Source: CAMYMQ01 sp963730305 (GTDB taxonomy: Bacteria > Pseudomonadota > Alphaproteobacteria > Bin65). From it: a stretch of DNA of 64,000 nucleotides. Within the stretch, counting starts at the first letter, position 1, and each line of letters begins with the position of its first letter. A program made the position numbers and the translations under genes. The notes below the pieces were generated by a model. The model saw only the letters and a program-made list of their open reading frames with translations, was not told the DNA's origin and did no database searches. The stretch lies in the NCBI GenBank assembly GCA_963730305.1, contig CAVSRB010000002.1:496001-560000 (forward strand), given 5' to 3'. Shown piece by piece: positions 9,135 through 17,494 of the stretch.

Positions 9135-9740
9135 ATGAACGACAGACTCGAGCCGAACACGATCGACGCGCCCGACAGCGGCCGCCGCGGTTTCATCAAC
9201 GGGGCGAAGGTCGCCACCCTCAGCGCCGCGGCCGTCGCCCTGCTTGGCGGCTGCCAATCGATGGCGGCGGCCCGGCGCACCGGCGGCAAGCCGACCGACG
9301 TCGCCGTCCTCAACCACGCGCTCGGGCTGGAGCACGAGGCGGTCGGCATCTACCAGATCGCCGCGGAGAGCCGGCTGCTCACCCCGCGCGTGCTCAAGAC
9401 CGCCGTGCTGTTCCAGGGTCACCACAAGGGCCACCGCGACGCCCTGGCGGCGGCGGTGCGCAAGCTGGGCGGTGCGCCGGTCGAGGCCAGGAGCCAGGCC
9501 TTCTACCGTCAGCGCATCGCCAAGTACCCGCTGCGCAACCAGCACGACGTGCTCGAGCTGGCCTTCAAGCTGGAGGGGATCGCGGCCAACGCGTATATTG
9601 ACGCCATTCCGAAGTTCGCCGACCCGGCGCTGGCCAAGGTGGCGGGCCGCCTGGTCGCCGACGAGACGATGCACTGGACCGTCTATGCCCAGGTGCTGCG
9701 CAAGCCGCTGCCGGCCGCGGCGCTGAGCTTCACGGGCTGA
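9135..9740 (+). CDS. ferritin-like domain protein with Tat/lipoprotein signal
   Basis: A 201-residue protein starting at ATG 9135 after AAAGGGAGAG. Residues ~17-20 show the twin-arginine pair SGRRGFING, and residues ~36-40 show ALLGGC, which fits a lipobox. The mature region is helical with LNHALGLEHEAVGIYQ, HHKGHRDAL and DETMHWTVY, placing Glu and His where ferritin-like (Ferritin_2) proteins bind a di-metal site. It is probably anchored on the periplasmic side. Proteins of this type are often stress-linked, but the role is not established. It is followed 10 bp later by CoA-transferase genes, probably co-transcribed. Confidence 0.8.
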   Translation: MNDRLEPNTIDAPDSGRRGFINGAKVATLSAAAVALLGGCQSMAAARRTGGKPTDVAVLNHALGLEHEAVGIYQIAAESRLLTPRVLKTAVLFQGHHKGHRDALAAAVRKLGGAPVEARSQAFYRQRIAKYPLRNQHDVLELAFKLEGIAANAYIDAIPKFADPALAKVAGRLVADETMHWTVYAQVLRKPLPAAALSFTG

Positions 9741-9750
9741 AGGAGGGCCG

Positions 9751-10584
9751 ATGACCGACCTGCTCGACACCGACGTCGCCGCGCTCGCCGCGCGCGTGCC
9801 CGACGGCGCCAAGCTGGTGGTGTTCAAGCCCGAGGGCGGGGCCGTCGCCATGGCGGCGACCCGCGCGCTGGTCCGCCGCGGCGTCCGCAACCTCCACGTC
9901 GTCACCGCGCCGACCAGCAGCCTGCAGGCCGACCTGCTGATCGGCGCCGGCTGCGTCGCGACGATCGAGACCAGCGGCGTCAGCCTGGGCGAGTTCGGCC
10001 AGGCCCCGCGCTTCGGTGCGGCGGTCAAGGCGGGCACGGTGCGGGTGATCGACAGCACCTGCCCGGCCGTCTACGCCGGCCTGCAGGCGGGGCAGAAGGG
10101 CATCCCCTTCATCCCGCTGCGCGGCCTGATCGGCTCCGACATCGTCGCCTTCCGCGACGACTACCGGGTCATCAACAATCCCTACGAGGCCGACGACCCG
10201 ATCGTCGCGATCCCGGCGATCGTGCCCGACGTCGCGCTGTTCCACGTGCCGATGGCCGACCGGGCCGGCAACGTCTGGCTGGGCCGGCAGACCGAGTTGA
10301 AGGTGCTCGCTCACGCCGCGCGCCACAGCCTGGTCACCTGCGAGCGACTCTACGACGGCAACCTGCTGGAGGACGAGCAGCTCGCGCCCGCGACCCTGTC
10401 GAGCCTCTACGTCGACGCGGTCGCGGTCGCCCCGCGCGGGGCCTGGCCCCACGCCATGACCGGCGAGTACCCGGCGGACGAGGACCACCTGGCCGAGTAC
10501 GCCACGATGGCGGCGACCGAGGAGGGCTTCGCCGCCTATCTCGCCCGTTATGTCACCGACGGCGCCGCCGTCGCGGCCGAATAG
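9751..10584 (+). CDS. CoA-transferase family I, subunit A (GctA-like)
   Basis: A 277-residue alpha subunit. It shows the nucleotide/CoA loop region VPDGAKLVVFKPEGGAVAM and AATRALVRRGVRNLHVV. Further landmarks are FIPLRGLIGSDI, VINNPYEADDPIVAIPAI and PDVALFHVPMADRAGNVWL, all typical of glutaconate/3-oxoacid CoA-transferase alpha chains. It works as a heteromer with the adjacent beta subunit, which begins eight bases after its stop. The reaction moves CoA between an acyl-CoA and a free acid; the acid here cannot be deduced. Confidence 0.88.
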   Translation: MTDLLDTDVAALAARVPDGAKLVVFKPEGGAVAMAATRALVRRGVRNLHVVTAPTSSLQADLLIGAGCVATIETSGVSLGEFGQAPRFGAAVKAGTVRVIDSTCPAVYAGLQAGQKGIPFIPLRGLIGSDIVAFRDDYRVINNPYEADDPIVAIPAIVPDVALFHVPMADRAGNVWLGRQTELKVLAHAARHSLVTCERLYDGNLLEDEQLAPATLSSLYVDAVAVAPRGAWPHAMTGEYPADEDHLAEYATMAATEEGFAAYLARYVTDGAAVAAE

Positions 10585-10591
10585 GCGCGTC

Positions 10592-11369
10592 ATGACTGGG
10601 ACTGGGACTGGGACCGAAGCCGGGACTGGGACCGACTGCCGGCCCGAGGAGCTGCTGATCGCGGTGATCGCGGGCCTGCTCGAGGGCTGCCGCCATATCG
10701 CCGTCGGCGTCTCCTCGCCGATCCCCGGCTCGGCGGCGCTGCTGCGGCGCCAGCTCGACGGCGGCGCCACCCGAGTCTCGATCATCGGCAGCGAGATCCC
10801 CGAATTCCGCACCGACGGCGGCATCGACCTGTTCGACTGCGCCGGCCAGGGCCGGATCGACGCCTTCTTCCTCAGCGGTGGCCAGATCGACGGCCGCGCC
10901 AACATCAACCTGGTCGGCGTCGGCGAGTATCCGCAGCAGAAGGTGCGCTGGTCCGGCTCGTTCGGTTCGGCCTACCTCTATTTCACGGTGCCGAAGGTGA
11001 TCCTGTTCCGCGAAGAGCACACGCCGCGGGTGCTGGTCGACAAGGTCGACTTCATCAGCGCGCCCGGCGTCAGCCCCGCCAATGTCCACCGGCCGGGCGG
11101 GCCGGTCGGCCTGGTCACCACCCGGTGCGTGTTCGCCTTCGACCGGGCGAAGCGAGCGCTTCCGGCTGGAAAGCGTGCACCCCGGCCACAGCGTCGACGA
11201 GGTTCGGGAGCAGACCGGCTTCGCCTTCGACTGCCCGGCGGCGGTGCCGGAGACGCCGCTGCCCGACGCGGCGACCCTGCGCCTGATCCGCGAGACCGTC
11301 GCGCCGCAGATCGCCGACCCCTATCCGAAGTTCGCCCGGCGCCTGTGGGACGTCGCCGCGGCGGCCTGA
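10592..11369 (+). CDS. CoA-transferase family I, subunit B (GctB-like; one frame break)
   Basis: The beta subunit partner of the preceding gene. The N terminus from ATG 10592 is an unusual run of Thr-Gly pairs encoded by GACTGG hexamers, after which the conserved protein begins CRPEELLIAVIAGLLEGC. Landmarks are SSPIPGSAALL, FDCAGQGRIDAFFLSGGQIDG and VDFISAPGVS. The frame breaks at about 11150: removing one base joins FAFDRA to SERFRLESVHPGHS and restores the typical C terminus ending YPKFARRLWD. Without the indel the product would be ~258 residues, a normal length. Confidence 0.83.
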
Positions 11370-11537
11370 ACCGGACCTCCGCCGGATCGCTGGTTCTGCC
11401 ATAGGATTCAATGGTTAACGGCAATCGGCGCGATCTATGGACAGCCGATTCGAAACCCGCCATATTCCCGCCCGTTTTCGACCGCATGAAGCCGCGTCGG
11501 GTCTTCCGTACCGGCTTCTTTGTTTGAAGAGGTTTAC

Positions 11538-12515
11538 ATGGCATCCACTCGTTCCGCCGCACTCGTCGCGCTCACGACGGTCGCCACGCTGGGTTCCTCG
11601 CTGACCGCCCTGACCGCGGCGCCGGGAACCGCCGAGGCCAGGGGCTGCGCGCGCACGACGGCGACCATGCTGGTCACGGGCAAGCCGGCGACCGGCCTCC
11701 GCGGGACGTCCGGGCCGACGATCAACCCGCCGATGACGAGCTTCGCGGCCTTCGCCAAGTACATGCACACGGTGCGTGGCGACACGATGCCCATGCTGCG
11801 GGCGCGCTGGGCGCGCTTCCAGCAGATGGTCCGGAACCGCGACCTGGTGCGGGACAAGGAGAAGCGGGCGTTCCTCGCCGCGCCGCGCGAGGAGTTCTCG
11901 CGCAACGCCTCGCCGGAGCGTTCCTATGCCAGCAAGTTCCTGTCGATCGGCTGCGGCGTGACCATCTCGGGCCCGAACATCGTCGGCAAGATGACGACCG
12001 AGATCGACGTCCAGCCCGGCGACAAGGTGCTCGAGGTCGGCACCGGCTCGGGCTACCAGTCGTCGATCCTCAGCTACCTGACCAAGAACGTCTACACGAT
12101 CGAGATCATTCCCGATCTCGCCGCGACCACCAACGAGCTCTACGACAAGCTCGCGGCGGCGAAATACAAGGAATACAACAACATCCACCGCAAGCAGGCC
12201 GACGGCTACTTCGGCTGGAAGGAGCATGCGCCGTTCGACAAGATCATCGTCACGGCCGGCCTCGACCACATCCCGCCGCCGCTGCTGCGCCAGCTCAAGG
12301 TCGGCGGCATCATGGTGATCCCGATCGGCCCCGCCGGCTGCCACAAGGTGCTGCGGGTCGAGAAGCACAAGACCGAATCGGGGCGGATCAAGATCACCCG
12401 CAAGGACATCTACGCCAGCCGCCGCGTCGGCTGCACCGGCACCACCTTCGTGCCGTTCACCGCGTATACGAAGGGCGGCAAGACGATTTCGCGATACCGG
12501 CTGAAGAAAAAGTAA
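11538..12515 (+). CDS. exported PIMT-like methyltransferase
   Basis: A 325-residue protein with GAAGAGG upstream of ATG 11538. The N terminus has a hydrophobic Sec-type signal followed by AEA near residue 33. The catalytic core resembles protein-L-isoaspartate O-methyltransferase: FLSIGCGVTISGPNIV (substrate loop), VLEVGTGSGYQSSIL (SAM motif I), IEIIPDLA, FDKIIVTAGLDHIPPPLLRQL and GGIMVIPIG. PIMT is normally cytosolic, where SAM is available, so an exported form is odd and may not use SAM. It is five bases upstream of the membrane spermidine-synthase-like gene, suggesting joint function. The mature N-terminal ~60 residues are unlike PIMT. Confidence 0.75.
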   Translation: MASTRSAALVALTTVATLGSSLTALTAAPGTAEARGCARTTATMLVTGKPATGLRGTSGPTINPPMTSFAAFAKYMHTVRGDTMPMLRARWARFQQMVRNRDLVRDKEKRAFLAAPREEFSRNASPERSYASKFLSIGCGVTISGPNIVGKMTTEIDVQPGDKVLEVGTGSGYQSSILSYLTKNVYTIEIIPDLAATTNELYDKLAAAKYKEYNNIHRKQADGYFGWKEHAPFDKIIVTAGLDHIPPPLLRQLKVGGIMVIPIGPAGCHKVLRVEKHKTESGRIKITRKDIYASRRVGCTGTTFVPFTAYTKGGKTISRYRLKKK

Positions 12516-12519
12516 GCCC

Positions 12520-15303
12520 TTGAACGCGACCAGCGACACCTGGGGGATGGAGAGCCGGCGGCTCTCCATTTCCTTTTACATCTCCGTCGGTCTGATCGCC
12601 GGCGCGATCATCGCGCTGCAGATCGGCATCATGCGCGTGTTCTCGATCGGCACCTGGGCCCATTTCGGGTCCTTCGTGATCTCGATCGCGATGCTCGGCT
12701 TCGGCGTGATGAGCGCCGTGATGTGCATCGGCACGACCCGGTTCCAGCGCTACTGGCGGCTGTTCATCACCATCGCGCTGGTGCTGTTCGGGCCGCTGAT
12801 GCTGGTCGCCAACACGGTCGCCCAGCAACTCGGCTTCAACCCGATCGAGCTGGTCGCCAACCCGGACCAGAAGTTCCGGCTGTTCTACCTGTTCCTGGTC
12901 TATTTCGTGCCCTTCCTGATGGGCGCGCTGTTCCTGGGGCTGGTGTTCATGCGCGGCCAGCACGTGTTCGGCCGGGTCTATTTCGCCGACCTCGCCGGCT
13001 CCGGCCTGTGCGGGCTGGTGTTCCTGATCTCGCTCTATTTCGTCCCGCCCGACTGGATCCTGCTGGTCCCGTTCGCGCTGTGGGCGCTCGGCACGCTGAT
13101 CTGGTTCGGCTCGGAACGGGCCTGGGTGCCGCTGGTCATCGCCGCGCTGCTCGGCGCGGGGGCGGTGTGGGTCGCCGCCGACCACACGCGGATCGCGGTC
13201 AACGAGTTCAAGGGCGTCAGCTACGCCCGCAAGTTCCCGGATTCGAAGCGGATCTACTCGGACTACGGGCCGTTCGGCTATCTCGAGGCCTATACCAGCT
13301 CCTACCTGCACTTCGCGCCGGGCCTGTCGGACAACGCCGCGGTCAACCTCGAGGAGATGCCGAAGAACGCGTATATCGCGCTCTACATCGATTCGGACGG
13401 GCCGATCGGGGTGATGAAGAAGATCCCCAAGAAGCTGACGGCGTATTTCGAATTCCTGCCGATGTACATGCCCTACGTCCTCAAGAAGAATCCGGACGTG
13501 TTCATCGTGCAGCTCGGCGGCGGTATCTCGGCCAACGTGGCGCTGGCCGCCGGGGCCAAGACGGTGACGGTGGCGGAAAGCAACCCGATGATCCGCTACG
13601 CGCTGACCAAGGCGCCGGCGATCACCAAACTGACCGGCAACCCGCTCGAATCGAAGCGGGTCCGGATCATCCCGTTCGAGGGCCGGCTGTACGTCGCCGG
13701 CGAGAAGAACCGCTACGACGTGATCGACCTGAGCCTGATCGATTCGACCGGGCTGTCGCGGTCGGGCGGCTTCGCCATCGTCGAGAAGTACAACTACACC
13801 CGCGAGACGCTGCGCGACTACATGACCGCGCTCAAGCCCGACGGCATCCTCGCGGTGACCCTGTGGAACAAGCAGGACCTGCCCAAGTCGATCCCCAAGT
13901 TCCTGACCACGATCGTCGACGCCGCGTGGCGCCAGAACAAGGGCAAGGTGAAGGACAAGTTCTTCATCCTGCACACCTACCTGTCGACCATGACCGTCCT
14001 CTACAAGAAGGACGGCTTCACCCCCGCCGAGGTCAAGAAGCTGCGCGCCTGGTCGGACGACATGTCCTACGAGGTGCTCTACTATCCGGGCGCCACCTTC
14101 GACACGTCCCAGGGCGATGCGATCTTCGCCGGCTACCGCGCGGCGCATTTCCGGGCGCCGGGCACCCACACGGACGACCAGGCCAAGCCGGGTGACGACA
14201 AGAAGGCGGCCGACGACAAGGCGGCGCCCAAGACGCCGGACGACGCCAAGGCCAACGACACCAAGCCGGACGCCACCAAGCCGGACAACGTCAAGCCGGG
14301 TGACGACAAGAAGGCGGCGGACAAGCCCGCCGACGACACCAAGGCCAACGACGCCAAGCCGGGCGACGCGCCGAAGGCTGCGGACAAAGCGCCGGCCAAG
14401 CCCGAGCTGACCTGGGGCAACCTCTACAAGCTGATGCTCGCCCACCTGATGAAGGGCGAGTTCGACTACGTCGAGGACAAGTATGTCTTCGACACGCGGC
14501 CGCTGACCAACAACCGCCCCTATTTCGCCGCCTACATCAAGGCGCCGGATATCCCCAACTTCCTCAACCAGCTCGATGCGGTGTCGGACGAGTGGGGCTA
14601 CCTGTTGCTGTGGGCGACGCTGATCATCGCCAGCATCTTCGGCTTCCTGTTGATGATGATCCCGGTGATCTGGGGCTGGCGGACCATCTTCTCGCGCCAG
14701 CCGGGCAAGCTCGGGATATTCGTCTACTTCTTCGCCCTCGGCGTCGGCTACATCACGGTCGAGGTCGGGCTGATCGGCAAGTTCCTGGTCGCGCTCGCCA
14801 ACCCGACGATATCGGCCTCGGTGCTGATCACCAGTATGCTGTTCTTCTCGGGGCTGGGCTCGCTGACCAGCGGGCGCTTCATCGGCAACTGCCGCAAGGT
14901 GATGCCGCGCGTGTTCATCGGCATCGTGGCCCTGCTCGCGCTCGGCGCCTTCGTCTACGACCCGATCCTCAGCGCCATCGGCCAGTGGCCCTACGTGCTG
15001 CGGATCGCGACCTGCATCCTGCTGGTGGCGCCGCCCGCCTTCCTGATGGGCTTCCCGTTCCCGACCGGCATGGGCATGCTCTCGGAGCTCGGCAAGGAGC
15101 GGTTCTTCCTGTGGGCCTGGGGCATCAACGGCACCTTCTCGGTGGTCGGCGCGGTCGCCGTGCCGATCGTCGACGTGCTGTGGGGCCAGCAGACCATGCT
15201 GCTGATCTCGGCTGCCGCCTACCTGATCGCGATGCCGGCCTTCTTCTCGATCCTCAAGCCGGCGCCGGGCGGCGCGCCCGCCGGGGCCGCCACCGCCGCG
15301 TGA
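12520..15303 (+). CDS. multi-pass membrane protein with spermidine-synthase-like domain
   Basis: A 927-residue protein. About six transmembrane helices (residues ~20-225, e.g. YISVGLIAGAIIALQ and YLFLVYFVPFLMGAL) precede a soluble Rossmann domain. That domain has FIVQLGGGISANVALAAG (~residue 328) and YDVIDLSLIDS, matching the spermine/spermidine synthase fold. A Lys/Asp/Ala/Pro-rich repeat linker follows (~residues 550-625), then about seven more helices. The first potential start is TTG 12520; ATG 12547 is the alternative, since nothing before ISFYISVGL is conserved. Membrane-fused aminopropyltransferase homologues occur in many bacteria without an assigned role. The neighbouring exported PIMT-like protein suggests an envelope function. 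Confidence 0.75.
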   Translation: MNATSDTWGMESRRLSISFYISVGLIAGAIIALQIGIMRVFSIGTWAHFGSFVISIAMLGFGVMSAVMCIGTTRFQRYWRLFITIALVLFGPLMLVANTVAQQLGFNPIELVANPDQKFRLFYLFLVYFVPFLMGALFLGLVFMRGQHVFGRVYFADLAGSGLCGLVFLISLYFVPPDWILLVPFALWALGTLIWFGSERAWVPLVIAALLGAGAVWVAADHTRIAVNEFKGVSYARKFPDSKRIYSDYGPFGYLEAYTSSYLHFAPGLSDNAAVNLEEMPKNAYIALYIDSDGPIGVMKKIPKKLTAYFEFLPMYMPYVLKKNPDVFIVQLGGGISANVALAAGAKTVTVAESNPMIRYALTKAPAITKLTGNPLESKRVRIIPFEGRLYVAGEKNRYDVIDLSLIDSTGLSRSGGFAIVEKYNYTRETLRDYMTALKPDGILAVTLWNKQDLPKSIPKFLTTIVDAAWRQNKGKVKDKFFILHTYLSTMTVLYKKDGFTPAEVKKLRAWSDDMSYEVLYYPGATFDTSQGDAIFAGYRAAHFRAPGTHTDDQAKPGDDKKAADDKAAPKTPDDAKANDTKPDATKPDNVKPGDDKKAADKPADDTKANDAKPGDAPKAADKAPAKPELTWGNLYKLMLAHLMKGEFDYVEDKYVFDTRPLTNNRPYFAAYIKAPDIPNFLNQLDAVSDEWGYLLLWATLIIASIFGFLLMMIPVIWGWRTIFSRQPGKLGIFVYFFALGVGYITVEVGLIGKFLVALANPTISASVLITSMLFFSGLGSLTSGRFIGNCRKVMPRVFIGIVALLALGAFVYDPILSAIGQWPYVLRIATCILLVAPPAFLMGFPFPTGMGMLSELGKERFFLWAWGINGTFSVVGAVAVPIVDVLWGQQTMLLISAAAYLIAMPAFFSILKPAPGGAPAGAATAA

Positions 15304-15310
15304 CCGCGCG

Positions 15311-16312
15311 ATGCGCCGCCGGCCCGTCATCCTGGCCGCGGCGATCGCCATTGTCGTCGTCGCCGCGGCGGGCGGCTTGGCGCTGTGGCGCGGCGGCGCG
15401 ATCGACCGGCTGCTGCCCGGCCCGCCGCCGCTCGCCTACCTGTGCCGGGGCGGGCCCGGCTGCCGGGTGACCATGCTCGTCCGGCTCGACGCTGCGCCGT
15501 TCCCGTTCACGCCCGACCCCGCCAAGGGCGAGCCCGCGCCCGCCGGCACCTATTCCGACGACCGGGTGCTGATCCACGTCCCGCCCGGCTTCGACCCGGC
15601 CAAGCCCTTCCGCATCCTGCTGTTCTTCCACGGCAACGGCGCGACCCTGTCGGACACGGTCGTCCGCGACCAGAAGATCCCGGACCAGGTCAACGCGTCG
15701 GGCCGCAACGTCATCCTGATCGCGCCCCAGCTCGCCGTCGACGCGGCCAATTCCCATCCGGGCAAGCTGATCCGCCCGGGCGGCGTGCGCCGGCTGCTCG
15801 CCGCCGCGCTGCCGCGGGCGGCCGAAGCGTTGGGCGTGTCGCCGGCGTCGCTCGCCGGCGGCCCGGTCATCGTCGCCGCCTACAGCGGCGGCTGGTGGCC
15901 GGCGATGGAGAGCGTCACCCGCGGCGGGCTCAACGGCCGGGTGCGCGCGCTGGTGCTGCTCGACGCCTTCTACGGCGGCGAGGCCGCCTTCGCCGACTGG
16001 GCCGAGCGGACGCGGCGGACGGGCGCGCTGGTCGCGCTCTATTCCAAGTCGAGCGCGTCGGGCGCCGAGACCTTCCTCGACAAGCTGGAGACGGCCGGCA
16101 TCGCACCCCAAACCGCGCTGCCCGCGGCGCTGCCTGCCGGCACCGTCGCCGTCGTCCGGGTCGACACCCCGCATCTGGCGGTGCCGCTCGACGGACCGCC
16201 GGCGCAGCCGCTGGCCGCGATCCTGCGGCGCCTGCCGCCGTTCGACGACGCCATACCCGACCCGGCATCGCCCACGCCGGCTGCCCCATCTGCCTGCACC
16301 CAATTTGCCTGA
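15311..16312 (+). CDS. exported alpha/beta-hydrolase-fold protein
   Basis: A 333-residue protein whose first ~28 residues (RRRPVILAAAIAIVVVAAAGG) form a signal peptide or membrane anchor. The oxyanion loop FFHGNGAT lies near residue 109, and a nucleophile elbow AAYSGGW near residue 195 has the family's small-x-Ser-x-Gly-Gly pattern. A late His in VDTPHLAVPL (~residue 298) could complete the triad. The Pro-rich tail ends without a stop hairpin. It begins seven bases after the membrane spermidine-synthase-like gene and is probably the third gene of that operon. The reaction is unknown. Confidence 0.7.
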   Translation: MRRRPVILAAAIAIVVVAAAGGLALWRGGAIDRLLPGPPPLAYLCRGGPGCRVTMLVRLDAAPFPFTPDPAKGEPAPAGTYSDDRVLIHVPPGFDPAKPFRILLFFHGNGATLSDTVVRDQKIPDQVNASGRNVILIAPQLAVDAANSHPGKLIRPGGVRRLLAAALPRAAEALGVSPASLAGGPVIVAAYSGGWWPAMESVTRGGLNGRVRALVLLDAFYGGEAAFADWAERTRRTGALVALYSKSSASGAETFLDKLETAGIAPQTALPAALPAGTVAVVRVDTPHLAVPLDGPPAQPLAAILRRLPPFDDAIPDPASPTPAAPSACTQFA

Positions 16313-16346
16313 ACCGGGGCCGGACAATCCCTGACGCCGCCGGGGC

Positions 16347-16667
16347 TCAGGCCTTCGCGGCCGGCGCGCTCCAGCGCTTGTCGTCGGTGACCTCGGCGAG
16401 GCGGATCCGGTATTCGGAGAAGATCTCCGACTTGCCCGCCCTGATCGCGACCAGGTGGTCGCGGTCGCGCATCCAGGCGTCGAGCGCCGCCCGGTCGCGC
16501 CACCACGAGACCGTCAGCAGCTCGCCGCGATTGCGGATGTGCTCGTAGGTCTCCTTGGCGATGAAGCCGTCCTCGCCGTCGATCTTGTCCAACAGCGGCA
16601 GCAGCACCTCCTGGTGGCGCGCCTCCATGCCGGGGCGGACGCGGAATTCGATGATACAGGCGATCAT
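16347..16667 (-). CDS. ABM (antibiotic biosynthesis monooxygenase) fold protein
   Basis: A 106-residue protein from ATG 16667, of the dimeric ferredoxin-like ABM type. It begins MIACIIEFRVRPGMEARHQ, followed by FIAKETYEHIRNRGELLTVSWW and ALDAWMRDRDHL, the usual alternation of strand, helix and a Trp-rich strand. Members are cofactor-free oxygenases or small-molecule binders such as quinone or haem enzymes. It lies 38 bases downstream of an SDR gene on the same strand, suggesting a shared catabolic operon. The substrate is unknown. Confidence 0.85.
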   Translation of the reverse strand: MIACIIEFRVRPGMEARHQEVLLPLLDKIDGEDGFIAKETYEHIRNRGELLTVSWWRDRAALDAWMRDRDHLVAIRAGKSEIFSEYRIRLAEVTDDKRWSAPAAKA

Positions 16668-16705
16668 GGGGTCTCCGGGCTCGATGCGGGTGGGGGTGCG
16701 TCGGG

Positions 16706-17437
16706 TCAGACGCAGCGGCCGCCGTCGATCTCCAGCGCGACGCCGGTGATGAACTCGGCGTCGTCCGAGGCGAGATAGAGGGCGGCGCGGGCGATATCCT
16801 CGGGCGTCGACAGGCGGCCGAGCGGCACCGTCGCCTCGAAGGCCTGGCGGGTATTGCTGCCCAGGAAGGACTGCAGGAGCGGCGTGTCGCCGGCCACCGG
16901 GCACAGCGCGTTGACCCGGATCTTGTCGGGCCCGAGCTCGACCGCCATCGACTTGGTCATGGTGATGACCGCGCCCTTGGACGCGTTGTACCAGGTCAGC
17001 CCGGGCCGCGGGCGCAGCCCGGCGGTCGAGGCGGTGTTGATGATCACCCCGCCGCCCTGCGCGCGCATCACCGGCACGGCATGGATCGCGGCGAGGTAGA
17101 TGCCCTTCACGTTGACCGCGAAGATGCGGTCGAACTCCTCCTCGCCGACCTCCAGCATCGGCCGGTTGACGTGGGTGATGCCGGCGTTGTTGACGAGGAT
17201 GTCGAGCCGGCCGTAGGCGCCGACCGCGTCGTCGATCATCGCCTTGACGTCCGCGTCTTTCGATACGTCCGCGTGGAGGTAGCGCCCGCCGATGTCCGCG
17301 GCGACGGTGTTGCCGAGCTGGTCGTTGACGTCGGCGACCACCACGTGCGCGCCCTCGGCGGCGTAAAGCCGGGCGATGCCTTCGCCGAAGCCCGACGCTG
17401 CGCCGGTCACCACGGCGACCTTGTTCTCGAGTTTCAT
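16706..17437 (-). CDS. short-chain dehydrogenase/reductase
   Basis: A 243-residue classical SDR: TGAASGFGEGIA (cofactor Gly motif, residue ~12), NNAGIT (~residue 84), NTASTAG with the catalytic Ser, and WYNASKGAV with the Tyr-x-x-x-Lys pair (~residue 150). An Asp in VVVADVND after the second strand favours NAD(H). The closing VALEIDGGRCV is typical. It lies between an SLC13-type transporter gene upstream (58 bp) and an ABM gene downstream, all on the minus strand, as in a small catabolic operon with its own uptake system. Confidence 0.92.
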   Translation of the reverse strand: MKLENKVAVVTGAASGFGEGIARLYAAEGAHVVVADVNDQLGNTVAADIGGRYLHADVSKDADVKAMIDDAVGAYGRLDILVNNAGITHVNRPMLEVGEEEFDRIFAVNVKGIYLAAIHAVPVMRAQGGGVIINTASTAGLRPRPGLTWYNASKGAVITMTKSMAVELGPDKIRVNALCPVAGDTPLLQSFLGSNTRQAFEATVPLGRLSTPEDIARAALYLASDDAEFITGVALEIDGGRCV

Positions 17438-17494
17438 GGTCTTCCTCCCTGCGGGCTCGTTCTCTTGCAGGCTTGTTCTCGGGCTGCCGCCGCG

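Noticed and set aside
12457..15351. A 964-codon open frame on the minus strand opposite the membrane spermidine-synthase-like gene
   Set aside because: It mirrors a well-conserved gene, is extremely rich in Arg/Gly/His/Gln, and such antisense frames are common in DNA of this GC content.
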